Assembly (NCBI GenBank): GCA_947568835.1
Contig: OX387603.1
Coordinates: forward strand, 11,556,651 to 11,620,650
DNA length: 64,000 bases
From: Protonemura montana
Taxonomy: Eukaryota; Arthropoda; Insecta; Plecoptera; Nemouridae
Reading direction: 5' to 3'
Positions 51,986-63,723 of this stretch are shown piece by piece (within the stretch, counting starts at the first letter, position 1; each line of letters starts with the position of its first letter). Made by a program: the position numbers and the translations under genes. The notes below the pieces were generated by a model. The model was not told where the DNA came from, did no database searches, and saw nothing but the letters and a program-made list of their open reading frames with translations.

Positions 51986-53253
51986 CTAATTTGACTGCAA
52001 ATATCGTTGCCTGGCCAATGGCCCTGATACTGTAATGATCCTTTCAGGTGAAAACATACTTTCGATATTATATTTTAAACTGTCGAATAATTTTATCGAC
52101 GGCGCCAGATCAGTTATTAATTTGCTATTAAAGTGATCGATTCCGTTTGAACTTTTGCTAGATTCGATTACCAGGTTTTTCACTCTGTATATTGCTTTTC
52201 CGTGTATGCACTCACTTGCAAGCAATCAGCTTACCAGTTTACAAAATTAATCCGCAATCATTAAAATGTAGATATATACTACAACTTAACTGATTTTTAT
52301 AATTTATTCAAAATCACGATCATGACACTTTATTGTCCACAACTATTGAGAGCAGTCCCCGCAAACATACCGACCGCGTCAAGCATTTCAAAACAACATG
52401 AACCGAAAAGAAATTGAACTTCATGCATTACTTACAAGGTTTAACGAACTCTTCCCAAGTGTTAATGATTTATAATAAAATAATGCAGATCATAATCGTG
52501 TGGATCGACTTTGGTATCGATGTCCTTCGTCCACGACACGAGCAGGGATTGGATTGCTCTTAGTCGAGTGGTCTCGAGCTTCGTCTTAGCAAAGTCTATC
52601 TTTGTCAGTCTAACCAGACTGTGGATTGTCCCAATGTGTTTGAGATTACAAACGTTTGCACGTAATAGCGAAATGTAACCGAGATCTCATGCTCGGTCGT
52701 GAAGTTATTTGTATGATGGACCACATTAATCTTGAGATTTTTCTTGTAAAAGAGATCGGAGCTGGTCATCAAACTTGTAGCCATCTTTAAACATCTTTAT
52801 TTGGGGGCATCGTAAATTGAAATAAATTGTTACACCGCTACCGTCTAACACGGGAAAGATGTTGTCATAATTACACGTTACCAAGATGGATCTGTTAGAA
52901 AGGTATTTGGAAATCAATTTATCTATGTCATTGATATAACTCAAGTTATTATCATTCTTGGTATTGAAACTAATTTGTTATAATGATTTGAGCATGGTGT
53001 TTTCATTCAGTTAGTGGTTGTGGAAACGATTTTAAACTCAATTACGTTTATTCTAATATGCCCCTATCATCGTCCGAAGCGTCTCATTGCATGAAATGTG
53101 GCAATTTTTGGTCTTGGCGTCAAAGTTTAGCCGCCAAACACGAGAACTGGAGATCAGGGCAACATTTATAAGTTTCACAAGATTTAAATGTATCCGTCGG
53201 TGGCATGTCAGTTGGAGATTAAAAAAACCCAGCTCGAGTCCTTCGTCATACAA
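51986..53253 (-). pseudogene. Decayed gene-like region, origin unknown
   Basis: On the minus strand three open stretches in the same frame follow one another: 53253-53053 (66 codons), about 52985-52726 and 52686-52462 (75 codons). In-frame stops separate them. A further 79-codon stretch at 52225-51986 is in another frame. Composition looks like real protein (for example YINDIDKLISKYLSNRS and LTKIDFAKTKLETTRLRAI) and unlike the translated surroundings. A weaker continuation may run up to about 53580. I see no good exon-exon splice set, so an intron-poor gene broken by stops is inferred. The source, whether host, transposon or virus, cannot be told. Confidence 0.35.
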
Positions 53254-54377
53254 AACTAATATAATGGACGCATGATGAGACGTATTAACGGAATATCATC
53301 GCTTCTTGAAAAGTATTACCAGATCATTTTTATCGGTCTAGGAGATGACTTACCGAAGGTAACTGTAAGAGCTACTTTATGCAATAGCAGTGCGTCGTCG
53401 CTGTTTTTTCTATGGCTTTCTTCATTATTCGTTAAAAAAAAGTTTTTCAGTTTGTTTTCCGGATACGGTCATCTCAGTGATAATCTTTTTCTCTTTGAGG
53501 ATAATAATATGAAATTAAATCTTAGCAAAAAAAGAAGCAACCAACAACAGGTCTTATTATCTCTGATAGCTGCTCATGTACTACCTATATGACTATTTCT
53601 TGAAAAGTAAACCACTAGAGTCGTATGTCTTCGAACACTATTTAGGCATGTATTGTTTTTGTTGGTAAAATAACAGTACTGTGAAAATTATACCGCGGTT
53701 TATTCTCTAGACCAGGAAGCAGTACGAACTCATTTGACACTTGGCAATTGCTTGCTTGAAAGTTAATTATCACCAGGTATGTAAATCTTCATATCACAAG
53801 CAATTCATTTTCATTTTATTTAGATGTTCTTATTCTACTGACGTTTAACAAAAACGATGGGTATTTCTTAAGTATAGGACAACTTTCATTGGGAAAATGA
53901 CTGAGCAGGATTCAGGAAGTGTAATGCAATTTATTATTCAATCGTATTTACTTGTGTCTACAGCAGCTCATAACTATATGATAATATTTCAAAAAAGTTT
54001 AGTTTTAAATCAATTATTTATAATTTAACGAAAACTATCCATATTAAAGATAACAGTCATTAGTTAGCCACCGTTCGTGATAAATAGTTATTTTGTTTCA
54101 CCGAAAGTGGTAAATAGTGGAAAATGGTAATGATTAACGGCCAAGATAGTTAATGGTAGAAAATTCTTTATTATCAATATCAAACGGTCTGTACTCGCCA
54201 TTATACTATTTCTCGGATGTGAAAGCATTTAAAATCATTTAAATGAAATAGTTTTAATTGTTCCAGCCATTTTCTGAGGTTTAATCAAAAATGCTGTCCC
54301 GATTTTGTTTCCAGAATTATGCAGATGAGATTTTTTAATTTTCTGTTCAAATCTCGGTTTCTTCGGACAAGAAACAA

Positions 54378-54455
54378 TATTTTATTATTAACAACATTTT
54401 AACCGTCTTAAAAATTGATCTTTGAGACGGTTATAATGTTGTTAATAATAAAATA
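54378..54455. repeat. Near-perfect 35-bp inverted repeat (hairpin)
   Basis: Left arm 54378-54412 and right arm 54421-54455 pair over 35 bases with two mismatches, around an 8-base loop (AATTGATC). The arms are AT-rich with TTAACAACATT and ACCGTCT inside. It may be a foldback or MITE remnant, or a small-RNA precursor. No target-site duplication was recognised. Confidence 0.8.
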
Positions 54456-55081
54456 ACCCGCGCATTGCAAGCGTTTGCAATTTAAATAAGATTTCATCCT
54501 AAGAAACACCAGTTATTTTAAAATAAATAACATCTTCTATAAGTTGTATTGCTTGAAAAATCTGGCACTCCTCTGAATTGACGCACAAAAACTAGACAGA
54601 GAAACAGATATAATTGCAGCGATCTTCGATCGCAATCGCCAATTTAAGTAATGCAAGGAGGAGATCTGCAATTATTCAAGTGTGATACAACAATTTGACC
54701 TGATTCCATGTAAAGTGTTTGCATAATTTTTAGATTAAATGCCCATTAGAATAATCTTAGGAATGCACTTTATACTTTAAGATGCAACCCAGTTAGGCAA
54801 ATCGAAGAACTGCACGCATCGACTGCATCTTACAGTTTGAAGATATAATTTATAGAGTGGTTCAACTGTCGAGAAGACAGTGAAAGTGGGTGCAGTCTGC
54901 TGGTAATATCCCATTGTTTTTTCGCGCACTGCATTCTAGCTTGCCAATCGCTATTCAGAAAATGCACAAGGCTTGACGAAAAAAAAGGTCTACGTTACAC
55001 TGATCAGAAACCCGTAAACTTGAACGAAGTATTTTTTTATCTTATTTGTTTCGATACGTTCAACTCCATTCTGTGAGAGAA

Positions 55082-55388
55082 CATACTGCACCGACAGAAG
55101 CGCCACCATTCAGTTTGGGATGAAATGTGGGCCAAAAGTAATTTAAAAAAAAATTTCAAATCATCTCCGCTGATGTCCATCATTTTCCTTTTGCTCTAAG
55201 ACTTTTGCTGTGACAAGATCGTTTGTTTTTTTAAAAAGTTTACATATTTTTCTAGCAAAAAATATTTTGAATTATTTTGCCGATATAATGAGTATTTTAT
55301 TATCCCGTCACTAATTTCATAACAGAAATTCCATTCATGAGTCGATAGCAATGCTGGCTGGTATCTACTCTTGCGGGCTAGACTGTAC
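55082..55388 (+). repeat. Dispersed repeat family 2, copy 2
   Basis: Matches 32126-32460 in block order, from GACAGAAGCGCCACC through TTTTCCTTTTGCTC and CATAACAGAAATTCCATTCA to GCGGGCTAGACTGTACTA. It lacks about 30 bases of the other copy. A low-copy non-autonomous element is inferred. Confidence 0.65.
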
Positions 55389-57034
55389 TACCGTGAAACG
55401 TAGATGCATTTTCAAGTCACACACATATTTTGATGTGGTGAATTTTTTTACATATTTTCAAATCACAACTTCACGGCTTTTTCAGCAGTTTAGGGTTCAC
55501 TAAGTTGAGTAATGCGCACAGTTTTGTTTGCGCTAAATACCTGTAAAACCCATGCCGTGTTAGAAGGACGTCGATCTCCGAACGTCAACGCAACGAAGAG
55601 GTCAACAGTCACGTGTAGGCCAGGTTAATCGAGTTATAATTACAGCGATCACGTTTGGAGGAGCTAGGCGTTTACCAGATCAAACGGTTGGGGGTTCAGA
55701 CAAACCCATCGCAGGTTCACTTAATAGAAACCAAACTTTAGTTTCGAACCGTTTAAAATTGCCTACGAGCGTGTAGTTTTGCCTAACTCGACTTACACTG
55801 TGATCTTTGACTTCTAATTTAAAAAATAATGGTTTCAAAAATATGTAAGATGCCTTTTAAATGGAATCGTTAATCAATTTTGTTTGCACATAATGGCAAA
55901 ACGAATGTTGGAAATTACATACTGTTGTTATCCAAAACGTGATTTTTACACTCTTTTTTTTTAATAACTCCCAGCTCAATAAAGATGCAATTAAAACATC
56001 TTAAAATACTTCAATTGTCTGGTGAGATCATTTATTAATTTACTAATTACACTGTTTGCTGATTGCTCCCATAATTACAAGATAAGAAAGAGATTACCAG
56101 TACGCTCCGCCTCATGGGCCAAACATGAAGGTGTTTCGTAACATTTTGCCGAATATTTCCTTGTCTTTTCTGTCGGTAGGTACTTGAAAGTCTAAACCCG
56201 GTGTGTGCAATTCTAGATAACGTTGATTATTACGTGTGAAGGCTGATTCAAATGTTCACCGCCTTGTAAGGAATGTGGCGAAGCACATGATGTCGAGAGA
56301 TTACAGGAAATGACGATATGCAATCATCTTTGTAACGATACTAGCTTCATTTGAGGTGACTACGATTTTTGATAGATCATTGTCCAATCTTAGGTTGACA
56401 TGCCAAAATAACGGATTGGTTAAAGTGGATCGATTCCAAGTTTTGAAGTGACTGAGATAAGAATTAATTGCCGAATTCTTTGGAAATCATTCGCCGCGTT
56501 CCACCCACAATTCTGCGCTTTCGTACCGTATTATTTGAAGAAACTGTGCCATTCATCTTGCCAAACCCTTATATGGCGATGCAGTAATGTCCAGAAACTG
56601 ATTGAGATTTTCGGTAGATACCATATCAGAGTTATGAAATTTGTGTTAACAAAAATATGCCCCAGTTTTTTCCTTTAGCTGATATAAATCTTTGTGTTCT
56701 CGCGCGCCTAGTGTGTCAAACAATAACGACTCCAGCTAAGTCAATAAGATAGAAGTAATAAAATAACTATATATATATCAAATACTATTTGTGATCTCGT
56801 CCGTAGATTGTGTTATATCTGCAGTCTAATTATGGGTTACAAACGGTCAGGCAATGGCAAACCATACCGACACTTTTTTCCATCAAAACTTTTTCATGCG
56901 ATCTCAAATTTTAATAGACAGGCTACGTTATACCTATCTTTATAAAATAAAAAAATCCAGTAGTACCGTTGTATTATTTGCCTTATTAAGTTCGCGTTAT
57001 TTAAGCGTGATCTGGTAGATGCGGGCAGATATAC

Positions 57035-57149
57035 CGGCCAGTCTGGACAGGGCGTAACCACTGCGTTTGAAACGAGAGTAGCCATCGCACGCCGAGGACA
57101 CGAGCAATTTCTGCAGCCAAGAAGGCGAATCACCTTCAACTTTCGACTT
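57035..57149 (-). CDS. Candidate upstream smallish exon (CH-like N-terminal half)
   Basis: A GC-richer block on the minus strand with acceptor TTCTCTCCTTGGGCAAAG at 57150 and donor GCCG/GTATAT at 57034. In one frame it is open throughout: SPSWLQKLLVSSACDGYS, then FKRSGYALSRLA. It ends in phase 1, which is the phase at which the exon at 26323 continues as DGMMLCRLI. The joined reading places a tryptophan helix and L-x-DG-x-x-LC-x-LI as in a calponin-homology domain. No start codon is seen, so it would need a further exon to the right. Opposite-strand and other-frame readings are less coherent. Confidence 0.35.
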
Positions 57150-57353
57150 CTTTGCCCAAGGAGAGAATCAATTTTAGTCTTGTCACTCGGTTTTAACTTT
57201 GAACGCTGCTGTACGTGTGTACTTAATCAATCGCTTGGGTTTCTAATTAGCAAGTTCGTAGGTACACAGTAATCCCGCGAGTTTATGACTGCACAATTTC
57301 TTGTTACCAACATTGATTCACTGGCATTTTAATTTTAATTTTTTTTTTTGCAG

Positions 57354-57427
57354 TGGGAATCAAATGCAAAGCGCAGGAAATCGTAGACAAGTCAGTTACG
57401 GTGTTAACCAATCTAAGACCGCTACAG
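57354..57427 (+). other. Candidate plus-strand exon, 74 bases
   Basis: Bounded by a T11 tract with TTGCAG at 57353 and by CTACAG/GTAAGT at 57428, both near-ideal splice signals. Two frames are open; one gives GIKCKAQEIVDKSVTVLTNL, ending on a codon boundary. No partner exon could be fixed, so it may belong to a non-coding transcript. Confidence 0.35.
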
Positions 57428-60017
57428 GTAAGTTCTCTTGGAAATTGGAAGGGAAATCCCACATTGCAATAACACACTACTACACATCATCAGAGAGGAT
57501 GTACTCATTTTGCGTACCTTACTAAAAAAAACATTTTTTTGCTCCCTAAAGTTATAATTTATGGTGTCAGTGAGTACCTACTTACGAGCACATCTGGCGC
57601 CATAAATGTGTACGAGCATTGAGGATACGGATATGACAATGTTAACCTCAAATATGGAAAGCGTAGATACAAACAAACCTAAGTTTGGTTTATTTAACAG
57701 CTTATGCCTCTTAAAGCATCTTCCAGGTAAGCAATTAACCATGCTATGTACTGTAGACGATGAGCATAAGGCAAACGACCACCCAGTCTCGTTTAACAAC
57801 ATTTTGATAGATAATTACCAAGTAATTACAAGCATGTCCGCGATGGCTGCAATGAAACATATCGCATTGCTATTTCATGCCAGTAAGTTGGTATCTTAGA
57901 AAAGAATCTCGCCTCGAAACTTTGAAGAAAATAACGAAATGTCGCCTTCTTCGATAAGATGCTGTGTCGGCATTTTACGTCTACCCGTGATTTGCGTTTT
58001 CTAGGTTTTTAACCACCGTTATTGCTACGGTCTATGAGTCAAAAAGGCGTTGAAACATAACCAAGACGCCCATCCCTTTTTTCGTGGTTTACACGATGGT
58101 AGAAATAAATAGTAACAATATTGCGTGACAAACCTACAAACCACCTTGACTAAGCTATAGATAGACAATGTCTAAAGACAATTAAACGTTAGCAGACATC
58201 ACCGTATTTTAATTCAATTAATTGCGAGAAAATGATCGAGTAATTACAACCGGGAGGTACTGTTATTGTACCTAGCTAGTGCAATGATCATAGTTGTGAA
58301 CTTGTGAAACCTCATAAACACATCGTGGAACTGATTTGAAAGCGAGTGAAGATAACCATCAAGTGTGTATGCTCTTTTACACGGCTTCTTACAACGCGCA
58401 GCCATCCTACCCCCGCATAACAATGCCGTAAAATGTAGCCTAGCTTGCTGCTTGCAAGAAAACTAGTACCATGTTCATTAAGTTGACAATGATCTCTTGC
58501 CGGATGGTAAAACTTGAAGCGCGTGGAATTTTTAGCATTGCTTTCTAAATAGTTTCCAACGAAGTAGACACTTTCAGAAATGTGACAAGTCAAGTTCATC
58601 TTTTCTAGTCATTTCGTGAGGATATGCAGTGTTTTCACTTGTTTTCAAAAATGTCACTTTGATTTACACATTTTTCTTGTTTGTTATGCGTTTATTTTTC
58701 TTCAAGTACATGCACAAAACAATCCTAAAGCATGTGTACAAGCAAACAAACATTGTTAGGTATTATCTGTTACCTCTATTACGGATTCCCCGCGGCAGTT
58801 ACTATTGTACTGCCTTTTTTAGATAGACTTATCACCGATGCAAATGACGGAATAACTACAACACACTCCCACACTTACCACATATTTTCATGATGAATTC
58901 AATTGCATGAAGAAAATAGTTTTGTAATTTCTTGGCTCCTGATGATGAGTAGGTAACTGCACTTTGTGCAGCGTCACGTGTCTGTTGATATTTTTCGTCA
59001 CGTCTCGAGTTAGAGCGATAATTGCACATAGATTATAGTAAGCACACTATCACATATGATTTATTTAATTACATGGGATTTATTAATTAATGTTTGCATG
59101 GTGAATTGCTACTCATCCATTGTTTAGCGAGCGTGAAGGTTATGAAGGTCAGGTTGACATATTACCGAAGGTTGTTGCGCATATTTCTAGTGGCAAAGAG
59201 AAAAGAAACCCTTTCGGATGTCACGAAAGTTGTGACAGTCGCGAATGCGAATTCGACAAGGTTTGTGATAGTCAATTATATCGTGGATTTTCAATTATAA
59301 AGCAATTGGAACGGAAAGATACGTTGCAGTTGTGGGTACAAAAAGTACATGACAAAGTTTGACAATGTTTTTAGATTGCTATGGGATTGCATACGAATGT
59401 TGTGACGGTAGGTGACAAGAAATTTCTTTGACGTCAGTCACTCGACATAAAAAAATGTTGGCAAGAAATTTATTTTTAGAAACGTCTCCATTTGCGAATT
59501 GTCTTAGCTTTAATATTTTCATGATCGTGGGTGTTCTGTTGAAATTTTATGTTATGGGTTATCTCTCTACAAAATGCTAGTTAACGTTTTATAGTCACAG
59601 AATAAAACACGTGAATCAAATAATAAAAATACTGCAAGTATACGTTTGAACTGTCCTCTATAAAAACAAGTGTGACAATATCTTTAATTTTGCCTAAAAA
59701 TTAAATCATATTTTAAAAATATATTTTAAACTGAACCTGCGAGGTGATTACACTTTCGTCAAGCTTCTGACAAGAAATATGCTGGCCTAAATCTTGGTAT
59801 GCTAAATATTTTTCATCTTCTAAAAACAGGACAGTCAAAAACTGCTGGTTATTAGCACGTCACGCTCTACCCATCTTCCTGTTGGCACAAATTTAGTGTC
59901 ACCTCACACCTCGTCTGCTAGCAGGCGACTTGTTCCGTTCCTTCCACACCTCGTTTCGATACGAACCTCCACGTGTCTTAGAAAAACAACCCAAGCCAAT
60001 CGCCAGCGACTGTTACT

Positions 60018-60242
60018 ATGAAAACATTCAATTTCGGGCATAGCACATTCAAAATCTGGCAGAGCATATTCAATTTTGCCCGTGGTAAAATTCGACAGAA
60101 TGAATCAAATATGCATCACGTTCGAGTTGCAATGCTATTGTCTGTGTGTTTTGTTTTTACTATTTTCATCGTGATTTGTGACATTCCGAGTGGAGGTATG
60201 GAGCCCACCTGCCAATTTAAGTCCTTGGTTAACTGTCTGTAA
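60018..60242 (+). CDS. Possible N-terminal exon of a membrane protein
   Basis: An ATG frame of 74 codons follows a GC-richer 150-base stretch. After a basic, hydrophilic head it holds one hydrophobic span (VAMLLSVCFVFTIFIVICDI), then PSGG, with a possible donor GGAG/GTATGG at 60196. That would fit a type II membrane protein or a signal anchor. There is no family match and no identified next exon; it may be chance. Confidence 0.18.
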   Translation: MKTFNFGHSTFKIWQSIFNFARGKIRQNESNMHHVRVAMLLSVCFVFTIFIVICDIPSGGMEPTCQFKSLVNCL

Positions 60243-62530
60243 GAACCTGTTGGATCTGTAATTGAAGATTTTTTTATATTTTTCCATGGAACAAACATTA
60301 AAAAATAAATAAAACAAAATGATTCTTTACTCATCTCGGTATCATACAGCATCGTAATAAAAAGGTGCTCAAACTGAAGAGGATGCATGCATGATCACAC
60401 ACAAAGACAATACTTCCAGACAATAATGACTAAAAGAGTAATAAAAATACTGTCCAAGTAATTCTAGATTCTAGTGCGAAGGGTCAACCAGGTTAACGTC
60501 CATTCGTATCCATTATTCATCAAAATGAACTAGGATATTTCATCATTATCCTCAGCATTATAATAATTAACCTGATGGAAACATTTTAAGGTAGGCGTGT
60601 TACGAAATTTTTATGGTGGAATGTTGAACACGATGAAATGAGAGTCTCATACTTTAATAATAATATCGAGACAATATGGACAGGTTACAACAGAAAGCAT
60701 AATGATGGGAATTGATTGAAACCTAGCTCATGCCACTCAATGCAGAGATGTTTTCTTAGAAGTATGCATTGTATTGTATTAAACATTACTATTTGCAATT
60801 GTTTATTACTTGCAGTGATTTTGTCAAGATTTATATACTGATCGTTGTTTCTATCGTATAATGAGTTTCTAACGGTTGCTGACATTCGAGAATGTCATTG
60901 TATGCATTGTACTTTATTGTTATCTTGTTTAAACCGAGAGACTTGGCTTTTTTCTCTTACCAGCAAAATTTTATTTGATCTATTATTCTAAAATGTTCTT
61001 ACAATAATTTTCACAACTTCATGCCACAACGAAATATGGTAACCACAAGAAAGTGACGATTTCAAGTTTTCAAGAAAGATCGAACACGAACGCAGAGATA
61101 CACGATTGTCACCGCTCGCCTTCGATTTCGACAACTTTACAGAAAAACGATCACTTCAATTTGTCACGAAGCACAACGCTGCGTTAAGCAAACAGAATCG
61201 CTGTCCAAATGCATTGCAATACGGTATTATCCTATTATATTTATTGAGACCAAACGTCATGGTTCTAGACCTTGTTTTGTACGACATTGACAATTTTCGT
61301 CCTCTCTTCTAACAAATAGTTAACTCCTACAAAAGCGCTGAATAGTTACAGAATTCAGGTGTGACTAATAATCGAACAAAAGCAGTATCAGCCATAGTAT
61401 TTCAGTAAAAGTGCTTCGATGTTTGCCATTTCAATATCAGATCTGCCTCGAACTATTGCAAACTTTCCAATGTTCATTTTTAAAAACCTTTTTCGGATCT
61501 GTAAGGATAATATGCAAATGAACTGACGTAACAATTAACAGCCTTATTTGTCAGTATCTTCCCAGTGATTTGTGATCACAGTGTCCTTTCTAACAGTTTT
61601 ATTACGTCCACCCACAGAAAACACAAGAAACACAACATTTCTTTACTCTCAACGCTTTAAGTTCAGATTTAGAACCAAGAATACTTGGCATGTCCGAAAG
61701 TTTTAGTTTTAATAGCCAAACGTAAATCAGCCTCGATTTTTTTTTAAATACGTAAATACGTTGCATCCCAAGTATATATACGAGTTACGATGCATAGGTG
61801 GAGTCATATTTAAGTATGGCGTAAATACCGAGTCATCTGGAAATAATATTATACAACCATATTTGCTCTTTGAGAATGTTTTGATGGTTTATTGATTCTT
61901 AGATGGGCAGAACTTAGCGCGTTGAGGTCTTTCTATTCCCACCTTGTCTCTGACCACTCCTTGGCTCTGTATCCACATGTGTTGTGTTTGTGTATGCACC
62001 CACGAGCTGCAATAACTATCGTCTACTTACCATGCCAGCATTCCGTGCATTACCGATCCTTGCAGGTAAGCAAAAGCAGCCAATGGTAAGTTCTGATTTA
62101 TTTTATGTGTCATGACAAGTTTTATCTGCTTGCATTTATTACACAGTTACAGAACTGGTAATCGGGCCTGAATTTGTAAGATGGTCAATAAAGGTTGCGA
62201 TGGATGATGTGCATGAGGTTGAACAAATTAATATTCTCCATTCATGCTGAGCATCTAGCTGGAGTTACATTAAATGGAAAGCTAATTAGCTAGGGGTATG
62301 CACCCAATACATTAACAGGAATGTATTCACTTCATATTTATTTTTTTAATTTTACCGTAAAAGCACAAAAAGGTTTTGTTTTTACAAAGAGCATCATTCA
62401 TCTCAATATTTATTTAAGTGCAGATATTTCAATATTTATGTTTTTTCATTTGAAGGGTAAATACTTGTAAGAAGTAGCACCTTTGAGTCACTGCGCAAAT
62501 AATTATAAAATTGCAAAAAAATAAAATTGC

Positions 62531-62618
62531 ATTACGGTCATACTGTGATTACGGTCATACAGTGATGATCAAACTGTGATACGGTCATACTGTGATACGG
62601 TCATACTGCGACTGTGAT
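62531..62618 (+). repeat. Minisatellite with unit ACGGTCATACTGTGAT
   Basis: Five tandem units of 14-22 bases: ATTACGGTCATACTGTG, ATTACGGTCATACAGTG, ATGATCAAACTGTG, ATACGGTCATACTGTG and a last longer one ending CTGCGACTGTG. Units differ by a few substitutions and small indels. Confidence 0.85.
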
Positions 62619-63681
62619 CAGCCGATATTGAGCCGGATCTGAGCTTTTTTATTTATGCACATAATGACTCTATATAACTTGCAAGAGATGGACCTCAGGG
62701 TCTTGCTTTGAACCCCGGTGGGGGTCTGCATGTTCTTGTGCTATTCACTTCAAATTATCTTTAATGGGTTAGCTTATTTTGTTGTCTGAAAATTCTTGCC
62801 TCCTCCAATCTGTCTGACAAGACGATGTCTCGAGTACGAATCTTAAAATGTTTTGCCTTCTTGCAATGCAATTCGTATACCTGCACAAAGAGTCAGAGAT
62901 ATTTGGTAAATTCTTTGGCGGAGACAATTTAGAATGCACTGGCGTCAGGTCTGCGTAAGAGTTATGTGTGTCTTGAGCTTAATTGACAGATCCATTACAT
63001 TTTAATTACGCCTGGTGGGTTAGACAAATGACATAATTAGACTAATTATGCGTAAAACGCGTATAGGCGACACAGTTACTGACAGAAAGTCGCTCAGAAA
63101 AAATATTCCAAAGATAATGCGACAGTGGTCAACGGTTAAAACTACTAATAATTGATTGAAAGTTTGAAATACTAGATGTTTAACACAATTTTCTTCTTGT
63201 CTTTCTGAAAGACATTTTAAGGTGTGTCAGTCACTTAAATTCACCATTTATCATTTCAGATGCTTAAGGATGAAAACATATTCCAGTTCTCGGTTGGGAA
63301 ATTGTTTAATACCCAAGAAAGTGGTCCTGTCAAAAGCAATTGAGGTGGTGTATCTTAATCAAACGTGAACTGTCTCAAAAGTATGCTAATTGTTTTCTAC
63401 CTATTAATATACTTAATCATATGTAGATTACATATGCAAATCGAAATGATTGACCCAAAGAAAGCACATTCAAGAATGTAAATGCGTCGTCGACTCGTGT
63501 AAAACCAAATATTTTGAACGTAATTGAACCTCAATTATCACGCCATACCAGCAACCGGCGCATGAGTCACATTTCAATCATCTTATTGTTACAACAAATC
63601 GCCCAGCGTAGGCGTTTTATCGCTTCAAGAAAGCGTGCGCAAAATTAAATCGGCGTTTCCTTTTAAGAGACGTGTAGGAGA

Positions 63682-63723
63682 TGACACATTGGTTGACCTC
63701 TGAAAGGTCTGTGGTTCGATCTC
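63682..63723 (+). repeat. tRNA-derived SINE head (A and B boxes)
   Basis: TGACACATTGG at 63682-63692 resembles an A-box, and GGTTCGATCTC at 63713-63723 is one base off the B-box consensus, at tRNA-like spacing. The following 200 bases (CTGCTGCCCGGAGAATTTGC and GTACCAAACCAATACCATCC) are probably the SINE body. Stem pairing is too weak for a working tRNA. Confidence 0.5.

Larger units (their letters stand above)
26324..57034. other. Long region without a supported gene
   Basis: About 30 kb of AT-rich sequence, probably a giant 5' intron of smallish or intergenic DNA. It holds repeat family 1 copies C, D and E, both copies of repeat family 2, a hairpin at 54378-54455, a poly-G run, and decayed coding-like stretches at 40.0-40.6, 48.3-48.5 and 52.0-53.3 kb. 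GC-richer patches at 28.59-28.72, 29.27-29.48, 41.46-41.60 and 44.33-44.42 kb have no supported gene. Confidence 0.4.

Noticed and set aside
58312..58599. 95-codon minus-strand open frame
   Set aside because: Composition is mixed and rich in His, Cys and Arg, with no splice context or motif; judged as chance in this region.
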